NCBI RefSeq assembly: GCF_963422355.1
Contig: NC_085096.1
Span: forward strand, 6,745,959-6,809,958
Length of the DNA: 64,000 bases
Source: Corticium candelabrum
Lineage: Eukaryota; Porifera; Homoscleromorpha; Homosclerophorida; Plakinidae
Direction of reading: 5' to 3'
Under the pieces are notes generated by a model. The model saw only the letters and a program-made list of their open reading frames with translations, searched no databases and had not been told where the DNA came from. Position 1 is the stretch's first letter; every line of letters begins with the position of its first letter. The position numbers and the translations under genes are program-made. Shown one piece after another: positions 9,386-21,590 of the stretch.

Positions 9386-10110
9386 CAAATGAGTCGTCAC
9401 AAGGCGCGAGTGCGGTCTGGTCAACAAGGACAACCAAATCTTACCTTGCGTTTCTTGACGTCAAGAAGCTTCAATGGCCATCGTGAAAGCAATGCCGTGA
9501 TTTGATACGTTTAGCGTCTAACGTCTTGTCGTGTTTTACGCGCAAAAGATCACGCTAGATAACAAAATCCCATTCGAACGAATTCGTCTGAATGGGATTT
9601 CGACATTTCCGACCGATCCAGAGCTGTTTGAAAGTACTGAATGGGTTGCTTCTATTGTGAAAAGTAGTGCCATTGCATTTTCAGCATCGGCAGACGTAAG
9701 ACGAGAGCATGAAACGGCGAATAAGTTGTCAAAAGGCGCGAGTACGGTCTGGTCGACAAGGACAACAGAATCTTACCTTGCGTTTCTTGACGTCAAGAAG
9801 CTTCAATGGCCATCGTGACAGCAATGCCGTGATTTGATACGTTTATCGTCTAACGTTTAGTCGTGTTTTACGTGCAAAAGATCACGCTAGATAGCAAAAT
9901 CCCATTCGAACGAATTCGTCTGAACGGGATTTCGACATTTCCGACCGATCTAGAGCTGTTTGAAAGTACTGAATGGGTTGCTTCTATTGTGAAAAGTAGT
10001 GTCATTTCATTTTCAGCATCGGAAGACGTAAGACGTGAACATGAAAGCGTCGAATCTACCCGTCGAGATGCGCGAGTACGGTCTGGTTGACAAGGCCGTC
10101 AAACTTTGAT
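9386..10110. repeat. Satellite-like tandem repeat, 332-bp unit, about 2.2 copies, with internal palindromes
   Basis: Equivalent positions recur exactly 332 bp apart, for example the frame starts at 9531 and 9863 and the palindromes at 9452 and 9784. Each unit holds a perfect 16-bp palindrome, TTCTTGACGTCAAGAA (9452-9467 and 9784-9799), and a longer hairpin with exact 11-bp arms, AAATCCCATTC and GAATGGGATTT (9565-9575 and 9590-9600 in the first unit). Short ORFs of 75-95 codons exist because the unit is open in one frame, but I see no protein signature. A third, diverged start of the unit lies at about 10050-10110. Confidence 0.88.
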
Positions 10111-11099
10111 TTGCTTTTCTGACTCTCAAAAGCATTTCAATTGGTTTCCATAACAGCGCAGACAATTTTTAGGTTTAGTAGATAACGCCTAGCGTCGAAA
10201 TTGTACCAAGGCAAACTTGTCTTGGGTTCATAGGCGTTCTACGTCGTTTCTGAAACGACTAGACTTTGCAGACTGTGTAAAAGTGAGCGAAATGTGTACG
10301 TATTGCATTCAGAAAGTTCAACGTCTCAACCGAAGACGAAAAACATGAAAATCCCATTGGGACGAAAGATTCTTTGCAGTCCCGTTCGAACGAAAGAATC
10401 CCAGTAAAAAGATGAACAGGGCCTTATTCGCGAGAGATCATGGAAATGTACGTGATTAGTTAAATTCCAAAGGTCACAACTCTACTTGATCGCTGAGTTG
10501 ATGTTCTCTCTCGAGTTCCTCTTCAGTAAGCAGGTGTTCATTTCTCAATAGCCCTGCATGTGAATTTACTTCGTTATTTGCTGCAGGCCGTTAATCCTAT
10601 AGGGTGTACCGACTCTCTGGTTTGTAATACCCAGACTATATCGGACAAGACCGCTTGGAATAGGGTATATTTTGTGTGATTACAAATCAGTGGTTTTGTT
10701 AGCTGCTGCCTTGGTGCTTCAGCCAAAGTGTACGTCTGCTTGCATGATTTTGTCTGGTTTTTCAGGCTTTACGACAGTCTTCAAGCCACTGCTCTTCAAC
10801 TATGGTGCAGACCAGTATAGTGAGTCTGTAATATGAAACAAGTACACTGTGTTACCAGATATAGTCTGTACTTGCATGAGATAGTGTGTAATCAAACTAG
10901 CACAGTGAGGGTGTTGTTCAATATTACGATGTTTCTCAAAACGAAGCTATACGTTTTCTTTTCTACTCATGGCCTTTACACTCTCTACAGTGGATCCGCA
11001 ATATAACGAATTGCATGAGACACAACAATTACTTTTGTTGTATTGAGGGTTCGAGATTAGCCAATGAATTCTAGTTACCGTTTTGCAAAGTCAGGGAAT
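10111..11099. other. Non-coding spacer, nothing recognised
   Basis: No exon, RNA gene or clear repeat. A stretch near 10354-10405 re-uses words of the adjoining satellite (CCCATTGGGACGAAAG and CCCGTTCGAACGAAAG), suggesting decayed satellite material. Confidence 0.5.
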
Positions 11100-11451
11100 G
11101 CAAGACTAGACAATGCGACAGGATGTGCCCATTCTAAGCAATCTCCTGGAGCCTGGCCAGGTACTCATAGCAGCCCCGACTGCGACACCAATTATGGTGT
11201 GGGCACCCGAAGTCCCACCCGGACCCGTGACTGATGGACTTTGTCGAAGTTGGGGCCCTTTGCGGCCCAGTAAATGGCCAGATACTCATTTATACTCCTG
11301 AATTGAGAGAGGCAATTGTGTGTGAGTTCTTCACTCAAGGAAATTATGCCATAGCTCACCATCACTGTGACTTGAACTTGCAACCCTGTAGGGTTCCGGA
11401 TGAACTCACTCCATAAGATGACTCTCTAACCAACTGAGCTATAGCACACAT
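11100..11451 (-). mobile_element. tRNA-derived SINE
   Basis: On the minus strand the 5' end reads as a tRNA-like head. Box A is TAGCTCAGTTGG (11441-11430) and box B is GTTCAAGTC (11377-11369), about 50 bp apart, as in RNA polymerase III type 2 promoters. About 250 bp of non-tRNA body follows. The head is too diverged to fold as a working tRNA, and the body has no coding potential. SINEs of this kind are transcribed by Pol III and moved by LINE proteins. Target-site duplications and the 3' tail could not be fixed, so the borders are approximate. Confidence 0.68.
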
Positions 11452-13889
11452 GGCATAAGAAGTAGTTGCTAGCTGATCGCACCAACAAATAAACGGTAAA
11501 CAGTAATTATGAATTACAATGTACTTTCAGCAACATGTTTAGAGAAGTCAGTAATTGACCTTTTGAGGCATGTTGTGTAGAGCTGATTCTGTGACAACGG
11601 GTCTATTTTGTTCTATGTCATCTAATTTAGAGGATTGGGCTGAACGATGGTGAATACCATATATTCTACTGATAGGCTTGAAGCACTGAAATGCTTCTCT
11701 GTGCAATTGTCTTTGCGTATCACGGTCACTTGCATCTTCACCATGGATGTACATTGTTCCTGCATCAGTTCAAGTGTGCATGGCCTTTTGGTTTTGCTCT
11801 GACTCCTCCCGCTGTCTATAGTTTACGTGGCCAGATATTTAGAGTGCAGGTGGGGTGGGGCAGGAAGAACGTCTGGTTAGATTCATCAGGTTTTTGCAAA
11901 ATCTTGGCATGTCCAAGTTGCACATAGACAGTTATGGGCATAGGTTAGCCATCAGGTCCGGAACTTTATAGGTTCAGATTACCACTGAGGGAGCATCTCA
12001 TATGTTTGCACATATTTTGTAAACATAAGACATTTTGAAAGGGAGTAAAAGGTCAAAATGACTTTCGAGTACAATTGGCGTATCAAATATATTTAATCTT
12101 TGTCGTCTATTTGTTGTGTGTAGAAGTCTATGATTTGCTTAATTTCACTTAGAAATCACAGCTAAGGGTGGCTCTCATATGTATGTGCAAAGTGTGAAAC
12201 TTCATCATAATCAGGGAAGTGTTGCATAACACGTCAGGCGAAGCAATGGTGCTAAGTGCTAAGCACCATGGTAATAGTGCAGCCTTTAACCTTTTTCGAA
12301 AGCCTATTTCTCATTGAAAGCTGTGTGCAGCTCTCCAAGGAACAAATGTGAAGAGTTTGAGTATGCTTTTGTGATGTGCTCCACATATGCTCTGTTGAGT
12401 GAAGTCAAGCATCTTGCAGATAACGTGTGAAAGACTACTGGCGAGGGAGTGGCTCAAGAGCAGGTAGAATGTAGGATAAGTTATATTTGCTGCATCGTCG
12501 CTAGTCTCGAGAAACAGGAAACCTTTCTACTGTAAAGTTTGGTGTTGGGTGTTCATCAATATTGCAGTCGATGATGCATGCAGTGTCAGTCAAAAAATGT
12601 GAAGACAGAGAAATCTGAGTAAGGTTTGATTGTTTCTCTTTTTAAGGTGTTCTTCTGCTTGTTGATGCAGCACTTTCTCATATTAAGACTTGTAGATATC
12701 TTAGTATGTGTATAGCTTGATATATAAATGTGCGAAAACGACTTCAATATGAAGGGGAGGCAAGGGGACTATTTGAAATGTCTGCCTTACGTGTAGAAAG
12801 TATGTGCACAAATAAGCATTTGCCGGACATTCTTGCCACACCCTCTCCTACTCTGAACATCTGGCCATGTGAGACTACTTGCTTGCTCTGGCTAGTTGCC
12901 TAAGTGTCTGATTGTGAGAAAGATAGCGTAAGCTTGTAACATTGCGCATTCCAAAGATGCTTTTGGCTGTTGCTGGCTTAATGTTCTTGTAATCAACTAA
13001 TGAAACAAATGGTCGAGTGCCATGGTGTCTCTCTAGCTTACGACGTCTTTGCCAATAGCTTGTCAGGTTCAAGGTCATCTTGCTTTGATAGGTTCTGCAC
13101 ATAGTACACATACATGACTCACAGTTTTTGAGCTCACACTTGCTTTTCACTTTGACATTATGTTCTTGGATGGATTCAGCTTTTACAGCACCTCAATAGC
13201 AGTCTATTAAGATTTAATGAAATGACCCAAGTTGACAAAGAAGGATGCCTGTTTATGAGATCCAAAAAGCTTGAAACATTTTATGGATGTAACTGTCGGT
13301 GTGCCTATCCTGAAATGGTTGACAGCTTCTGGATTATTTTTTGATAAGTTTTTACAATACAAAAGATTGGGTAACCCTACCTACCTGCTTAAGAAATATC
13401 AAGGAAACATTGTTTAGGTTAAGATCGGACAGCACCTAAGTCTGTAGTTTAAACTAGAAACTTTGCACATAAGTAAAGTTGTGCAGAGCCATAGGAACAA
13501 GCACAGATCAAAGCTGAAGACACGACAACTGTTTGCAGTAGTAGAATGGCCAACTTTAGACAAATATAGCTTTGGAAGAGTTCTCCATCAGTTCATTAAC
13601 AGACATCAACGAGCTTTCAAAGGTATGATTTCTGTACTGAATTTCCAGCATGAGTTAAAAATTAAAGTTTAAGAAGAAAAGGAGATAATAACAGTAACAA
13701 ACTAAAAGCGACAACCATGCAGGCACAAACTGACTGATAAACAAATAAATGGACAAACAAACAAAAATGGAAAGATTGCAAAAAAAGTGTTCTAATAGTG
13801 CTCACTTGGATCTATATACATGAGTTAAATAGAATGAGAAAATTGTAAACGTGGTCAACGTGTAAGTATTTATTTACTGTTAGGCAGAA
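11452..13889. other. Non-coding region; possible decayed upstream exons of the adjoining transposase
   Basis: No gene is recognised. A near-palindrome, GGTGCTAAGTGCTAAGCACC, lies near 12250. A minus-strand open frame of 91 codons at 12875-13150, rich in Cys and Lys at its N-terminus, has no family I know. A plus frame at 13463-13672 is also unrecognised. Upstream exons of the plus-strand transposase relic that starts near 13.9 kb may be hidden here in decayed form. Confidence 0.4.
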
Positions 13890-14852
13890 GGGTATACATT
13901 GTCAATAAAGGGAGTCCCAAGACAGTTTCAAGGTGCACTAGCAATGTTCCTGGGTGACACTTTGGCATCTAATGCTTTTTGGGGGGGTTCAAGATTGGAG
14001 TAGGCTTTGCTCTCAGAAAATGTAGATCTTGCCTGGCAACAGGCGATCAGATGCAGACTATGGTAAGATTAGTTGTTACTCCTACAGCCAGCAGCAATTT
14101 ACTGAACATCATGCATGGAAACTTTTGATAGCAGTCTGTAATATTTGTGTTTGTATGCAATGGTAATCCATGAGTGGGTACATACATAGACACATACATG
14201 AGCAGGTACATGTATTGATTTGTCTAGGAACAGTTTTCTTTGTTTACATAGCACAATGACAAGCAATTTCAACTTCGAGACCCCACCAGTCATGATTCGT
14301 AGTGTGGTCTATTAGCAAGTTCTCTTTCTGCTGTGCATTCTGGCACATACGGCATCAACGAAAGGAGTGTTCTGAATGACGTTGAGTATTTTCATGTAGC
14401 CCACTTTGGTTGCCTCCCTCAAGATGTGTCGCATGTGCTCTTGGAAGGAGTGGCTCCAATGGAGCTCAGTAGTTACTCAAAGTGCAAGTCTTCAAACTGT
14501 AAATAATCACATTCAAGAGTTTGATTAGGGGCAGCACGACAAAAGCAACAAACCGTCTACAATGAATACTACAGCAGTTGAGGGCAATGCAAAGATTAAT
14601 CAAAATGGTAAAGTCAATGGGAGATTTTTAAAATGGTAACCTCCTAATTATTCTAGTTTGTGTAGCCATTCAAATGTGGACATTGATTCGATACTTGCCT
14701 GTTCTGTTGGGAGATCTTGTTCAAGAAGACAACAGAAAATGGAAGTGCTGCCTTCTGTTGCATGAAATAACTGAACTTTTGACAGCTCTGGTTATGTCAG
14801 CAGATCTAGCTTCGTATTTGGAGGTTTTCAAGCATATATGAATGGGTATACG

Positions 14853-15306
<454 letters not shown>

Positions 15307-15520
15307 CACTTCACAAGCATTTGGGTGGTTGACTGGTAAATGTGACGACATCTTATACACAGGTTGTGATTGAAACACATCATACTCAGTTTAGAGAGTG
15401 TTATCCAGGAGTTTGACTAATATTTAACTAGGATGCACTACCTGATTCATCTGCCGTCACAAAGAATTTGGTAAGTGATATTATTTCTATTCTATACATT
15501 GAGTTACATACTCATACAGC

Positions 15521-15545
15521 ATGCACACACGCATGCATGCACGCA

Positions 15546-15635
<90 letters not shown>

Positions 15636-15655
15636 ACCACCACACCACACCACAC
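15521..15655. repeat. Second (CA)n array
   Basis: A GCATGCATGCACGCACG run leads into about 85 bp of CA and ends in CACCACCACACCACACC. It lies in the same intron of the transposase relic as the array at 14.86 kb. Confidence 0.97.
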
Positions 15656-16455
15656 CACACATGTATACACAGCATATGCCTGTTTCCAAGGTGTGGTCCT
15701 CTGGTTCGATCTTGGTGCCTGCGTTTTGAGGCAAAGCTGAAATTTGCCAAACATATTGGCCATCGTGGTAACTTCAAAATATAGGCCTGTCTATTGCTCG
15801 TCAACATCAAGGAATGATGTCATATTTCCTATTTGATAATCAGAACAAGTTGTTTGGAGACAACCTAGAAGTTGGACCTGGTAAGCTAATACTGTAAGCA
15901 TTTGCTTGTGGCGTGGTAGATATCTAGAGTTGCTGTCACATGATGTGAACATTGTTTGATAATTGAATATAATTCATATGCAGGAAAGACGTTCCGTGTT
16001 TATGAGCTTAACGATCATGACAATTTGAAGTTCTGTCTTTGTCAGCTAATGAATGAGCAAGCTGTAATTGCTATGTAAGTTGCATAGTATGGTGTAGAGG
16101 TATGCTGAGTTTTCCTTATAACAATGTTGTCAATCTCTTAGTTCAAATTGGGTGAAGATTAGTGGTATCAAGTACTCCAAAGGTGTTTGGGTGGCAACAA
16201 ATCAGGTAGAAGCTTGCCAGTGTTTGTTTGGCGTCGTAGAGCATGTCATCTGCCATTGCGAGGAGATTTACTTGTGGACAAAGGTGTGGCACACCGAAGG
16301 TCGAGACAGCCACACTCAAGCCTATATTTTGAGATCCCCTACATCGATGAGACTTGTAAAGCAAACCTGCTTACTATACCATTCTATATTGCAAGTTATG
16401 TCTGCTGATGACGGGAACAAGTACTTAACTGAAAATGCAAGTGCTAGTAACTAAT

Positions 16456-19400
16456 TGAAACTAATGTCCTCTCTCCATTGTATATATGCTCCACTCTGCA
16501 TGGGGCACTCTCTGCATGGTAGCAGCTAGGTGCATGTGTGCGTATAGTTAATTCCCCCATCTTTCTTTGAATCCTTATCTGGGTGCATGGACCTAGAAAA
16601 ACATCTCTTACCACTCTTGCCGTCCAAAGAAGCAAACTCTTTTCTATTACCTTCCTTGATCGCCATGGGTCGGCAGAGGGTGAACTATAGTAAAGATTGG
16701 TCCGCCTCAATCTCCCAGCATTCTGTCTTGAAGAACACCTTCAAGCTTGCTATAACTTATGATTAGTAAATGATCGATGTACGTGATAGACAATACCAAA
16801 ATTTGCTAGAGCTTCTTACATGCAGACAACTACTGCTTCAGTAATGTCATTGTGTAGCTGCTACAACCTTGTGCTTTACATGTCTAGAGATATCCTGGTT
16901 TTGAGCTCTAGAGAATCTAACAGTAAGAAATTAAGCAATGCATGCACTGGTTATATCACTGCAGAAACACTACTGAAATATATACCGATCTCAACAAGTC
17001 ATTAATATCAAGCACTATAGTAATGACTACAATCTTTACTTAACATTACTACTTACAATCCATCAGTCTGCGGAATCTTCGAATTTTGTGAGCATGATCA
17101 ATCAATGCAGAAAAGAGCAATCTACAAAATCAGATTTAGATAGCAAGTAAATGCATGGCTGGAAAAAATATATTTCAAGCAATGAGACTAATGTGGACAA
17201 GAAGGGATATGTAATGTACGTCATGTAAATGATGTGAGCAAAATAAAGTTATTATATGTTACACCACACTAACATTTTCAACTGTCAATTAACCCATGGG
17301 AATTAAGTCCAAGTCACTCTTGTAACCAATCCATAAAACAGGATCGAATAAGGTTTATCTCAGCTGGTGTAAAGTTGATCGTATTAATTTAGTTGTGGGT
17401 ATTGCATGTTTATACAGACTGCTTCAGTCTAGCTGGAAAAGATGTGATATGATACCCTCCTTAATTCATGCCTTCATGCATTTGCATTAGCTCAGTTTGG
17501 CTTCGTCAGAGTTTTAGTAGTGGTTGAAACGTATGCATGAATTAATCTATAGTTATCATCATATGGTACACCAGTACCATCATTGCCCATAACTCTATGC
17601 CAAATACATACTGCATGTACAAAAGCATAATTATATTTCTGTTAGTTGATTCTATGCTGCAACAGGTAGAAACAAGCAGACAACTGTGACTACTTGTTCC
17701 CAAGATATCTAGCTCTCTCTTCAACAGATTGTGTGCAGTTAGCCCTAGCTCAGATGTACATCAGTATCAATACAATATATGATGAGATTGATGAATTTAT
17801 AAACACAGGTGAATGTGTGTATGTGTCTGTAAGATGACCAAGAACCTTGTAATTGTAAGTGCACAGCCAATATGATGACTCATCACTACACTCTTTATAC
17901 AGTGATAAAGCATTCATGCACTTAAAATAATTAGCAAATTAGTTAATTAATTACCACAGAGACAGACAGTCACACAAACCAACATGCTGCAACCAATACT
18001 GCACTGCCAATTATTAATAGTTATATGCACAGTGTGCAGCTCCACATATTGCATGTGTAGGACAATTTTAGAGGTCTGATCCAAATTTGTTTGATGTGCA
18101 ATAGAATGGTGTTAATAGAATGGTGTTGTATGTGAATTAGAAGGAGTTATAAAAAATTAAGATTTATAATATTAGTTACACATCAGATTGGTGTAAGTTA
18201 TAGGCTTTTCTGACTTATCAAACACATGTAGTCGATGAATTCCACAAGAAACCATTGTTTACACATTGTTTATACATTGTTTGTAATTTAAATTATTGAA
18301 TTAATTAGGCACTGTTTTTCTCTGAGTCAGAGAACACTATTGGCTCTGTTGAAGATCTTGACAACGGTACATGCAGTGGTTGGCAAGAGAAAGCAAACTT
18401 CTCAATATCTTACTGACTGCAACATTCCAACCACAGAATATACCCTAAAACGATATTTATACCACACAAAGAGACCAGTTTATGAAATGCGTTGTTTTGA
18501 GTAATGCTACTCTTTGTACAAATTTGAGAAACTAGAAGTGATTGACAGAATTAGCTAGTGCTTCACAACAGTACTGCCGAACTCTTGTTTTCAAATCATC
18601 CTCAGCAGATTCTTAGGCAACTTATAATTAAAGCAATACACCCGTTCTTTTTGAGGTTAGTCTTGGAGGAAAGAAACATTTGTTCTATTCACAGCTAGCA
18701 TACCTACTCTTAAGTATTGTTCATTTGCTGTCTAATTGTCAACCTGGCGTTCCAGAGCTGTTGGAACAATAGCGATCGATATATTGAAATATACCACCTG
18801 AGTATACCTTTTCTGATGTATATGATGGTGAAATATGGAATTATAGTTTGTAGGCAAACCACATGCAGACAATTATATATATTAAATTGTGTCAAATGAT
18901 GCATCAATGCTAATAGTTCAAACTTACCAGGATCTCCTTTGTCATACTGGAAGCCTGCGTGCATGCAATGTTTGAAGAAGGTGGACCATCGACTTGTATG
19001 CCATTGCAAAAGGATCCACTCACAGTGTGTACTAGCTGTTACAATGTGATCGAGGTGAATGGCGTAGATGTGACAACATGGCCTCGATCTGCCAAGAAGA
19101 GATTTAATTAGGATAGATCAATCTGATTGATCCATGTACATGCATGTATATACTTTATAGTTACACTATTGTTGGCCTCTAGCAGTAGTACTGTCACTGT
19201 AATATTTAACCTGCATGTGTACGTAGTTGCACGGCTACTATAATATTATGTTGTAATACAAGTAACATTCCGGTTAAATAGTAAGTGTGAGTGTAGCATC
19301 ACGCATGATGTCAGTCGTATACGGCAACGAGAGTCAACTGTCTAGACATAGATCTCGTAACTCATGCCTATACATGAAAGCAATGACTAGAATTTGGTGT

Positions 19401-19840
19401 GCAATGCATACCCACCTCGGTCGCCATACGCTGCCACGCGAGATGTCAAAGCGTGTCCGGCAGTATTGACACGTGACCAAGCGGATAGTCACGTACACAA
19501 CGCAAGACGACTGCTTGGAGCCGCACCGGCTGTTCAGACGAGTCTCCTTCGACTTCCTAAAGCTCTTCGCGTCGTCCGAATTAGAAGGAATCCTTTCGGG
19601 GTGTTGTTGCTGAATGATATGGCTATGTTTAGAGTTCGCTAGCTAATTTTTTTGTGACAAGTGGAAATTCGACCTTCTTTGGGAAGGAGGGGCACGTCCG
19701 CTACCTTCACTGTGAAACCTAAAATTTTAGCTAGGTAGTTTTACGTACTTAGCATATCCGGCCTATGTCAGTGACCTAGTCCCACCCCGTGACCGGACTC
19801 CAGCTCTCCATCAAAGCAACCAATCTCCCTCTCTTCCAGA
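16456..19840. other. Intergenic region, mostly featureless
   Basis: No gene can be supported. The DNA is AT-rich with short scattered frames. One candidate minus-strand exon near 18.93-19.09 kb is listed separately. The stretch 19.4-19.84 kb is more GC-rich and precedes the sialyltransferase start, so it may include its promoter, but I see no convincing motif set. Confidence 0.45.
18928..19090 (-). CDS. Possible single exon, unrecognised
   Basis: On the minus strand an open segment reads CHIYAIHLDHIVTASTHCEW, then WHTSRWSTFFKHCMHAGFQY, ending GDPG at a good donor (CTG|GTAAGT). Tryptophan, histidine and cysteine content is unlike random AT-rich DNA. I cannot name a family and found no partner exons, so it is only a candidate. 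Confidence 0.25.
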
Positions 19841-20791
19841 ATGGGAAGAGCGTTCGATTGGGTTCCAGTCTTCCAGCGGCAGCCTCTTCCAGCCTCTAGA
19901 TCTTCCAGAAGAGGTCAATCGAAGGCTAGAATGCTTCCGTATCCTTCTGTGGCCTTGTTGTCTTTCGGCTTCACAGCACTGGTCATCATCACAGTAACCG
20001 TTACGACTCATAGCTATGGCACTCTACACGCGGCCGAGTGGAAGAGATCGATATCAGTACATCGTATATTTAAAGTAGACAAATCGGCACCGAATGTTTG
20101 CCACAACGGCGGAACTGAGGACAGATCGCCTTCGTTCAACAGCAATTTCTCGCTATGGCGCCAGCAAGTGGAATGTAATGGCAAGAAGCCACTCCTAGCA
20201 TGTAAAAGTGACAAGGCGCCTTACGTGTATGTTGCGCTAGCTGACGACACTTTCGCTCAAATCGGCAAATATTTGTACAACAAATCGTGCGCTCTTGTCG
20301 GTTCATCGTCTATGCTGCTCAATCGATCGTACGAAAGTGGCATTGACAGTCGTGATCTCGTTATACGAATCAATGATGCTCCAATCAGAGGATATGAGAA
20401 ATATGTAGGGAATCGAACAGCCGATGTGATAATTACCAGTGCAGGTAGCGCGATGAGCAGATGTCCAAGGACAGTAAGCAATCGGACACTAATCGTTAGA
20501 TGCTCGCATCGCTAGAACCGAAAAGGAGTGAATGATTGCAAGAAGAGATTTTCACTTCCAGTCTATTCCATCTCTCCATACCTCACTTCATTCACTAAAG
20601 ACGTATTGAAAGAGTACAAACTAAAGCGTTTCAAGGACGAAAGTGTTTCGGGACCTACTTCAGGGGTGTATGCTACTGTGTTTTGTCTCAACTTTTGTCG
20701 AGAACTTCATCTGTATGGATTTGGCTATACTAGAGGTCAAGCATATTCATACTACCATAATTCGAAACCTGGAGAACAGAACGTTTTCTAA
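19841..20791 (+). pseudogene. GT29 sialyltransferase, single in-frame TAG between motifs L and S
   Basis: The frame encodes a type II Golgi enzyme of about 316 codons. A hydrophobic signal-anchor lies at residues 36-55 (SVALLSFGFTALVIITVTVT). Sialylmotif L begins at C150 (CALVGSSSMLL, then IDSRDLVIRINDAPIRGYE). After the stop, sialylmotif S reads PTSGVYATVFCLNFCRELHL and YGFGYTRG, followed by YSYYHNS, close to motif III/VS. These motifs bind CMP-sialic acid and the acceptor. The two halves are in the same frame and separated only by TAG at 20513-20515, inside NRTLIVRCSHR*NRKG. ATG 19931 (residue 31) would give a more usual short cytosolic tail than ATG 19841. There are no introns. Acceptor specificity (alpha-2,3, 2,6 or 2,8) cannot be told. 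One point mutation or one assembly error would explain the break. The sequence just past the stop (20792 onward) is repetitive. Confidence 0.8.
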
Positions 20792-21449
20792 TTCGCGATA
20801 TATCAAATGGTAATGCAACCCAAAAACTGGAGGACATTCCGGAGTTTAGCTGTAGGAGAGTGTATCTACATACATAGCTATAGATTGCTTTAGATTGAAT
20901 CATATGTGATGGTTATGATAATCACATGCAGAATCTATAGCTATAGCGTTGGAAAACTTGGAAGTCTGACCCAATTCTGTAGCTATAGAGTTAGAAGTTA
21001 TTTGTAAGTGAGGAAAACCTGCACCATTGCAAGGTAGGAATTGGTCCCTAGACAGAGAGTAACGTACGGGTGTCTACTGGATGAATCTACTCTAGACGTT
21101 TCAATCATTTCAACTCAACTCTAGACTCCAGATAGAAGCCGTGCTCTTCCAATGAGTAACTTATACTGCTTCTTAGCTTTTTTTGAAGCGACGCTTGACG
21201 GAAGTTCGCGTATTATAATAGTGGCTAAGGTCATTGAATGGTAAAATATATTGACACATTAGGGGCCGGTCATTATTACAGGGTGACTGCAACACAACAT
21301 CAAAAATTAGGTCTTCGCTGAGATAGCAGGTCAAAGTTGCTTCCGGTTCTTTAAGTTCCGGCAACGGGCGTGGTGTGTAGTGTACACGTCACAGAGAGGA
21401 AACTCCACGCTAGCGTGTACTGTCAACAAACGAATCTGTGGCGAAAGGA

Positions 21450-21590
21450 TGTCGCGTGGCTGCAGGATGCACTAATTCCCGCAAGTCATACGCAAGCGTG
21501 TTTCGGTTTCCGAAGATCCAGATGTTTGTGTCAACTTGCCACGTTCACTGGCCTCGTACCCAGGCTCTCTTGCGCGACACCGTTCTGGTC
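21450..21590 (+). pseudogene. THAP zinc-finger remnant
   Basis: The frame starting at 21450 gives CRVAAGCTNSRKSYASVFRF followed by PK. This resembles the N-terminus of a THAP domain (C..GC.NS...., then FRFPKDP). After PK the match needs a 1-base shift to give DPD. THAP domains are C2CH DNA-binding modules found in P-element-like and Kolobok-like transposases and in domesticated proteins. The C2H half is not recognisable, so this is a fragment. It lies between the arms of the inner inverted repeat, as expected for a transposase 5' end. Confidence 0.5.

Noticed and set aside
9531-10090. Two similar 75-95 residue proteins
   Set aside because: They are the same frame of two satellite units, with no domain signature and no start or stop conservation.
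9386-10110. A CRISPR-like array
   Set aside because: The repeated unit is 332 bp without unique spacers, and the context is eukaryotic. It is a satellite.
11430-11451. A genuine tRNA gene on the minus strand
   Set aside because: Only boxes A and B are preserved. The acceptor stem and cloverleaf do not pair, and a long SINE body follows.
20513-20515. Stop-codon readthrough or a variant genetic code in the sialyltransferase
   Set aside because: Other genes in the window end normally at TAG (for example the 1602-3086 gene and the SAM gene), and no readthrough context is visible. Point mutation or assembly error is simpler.
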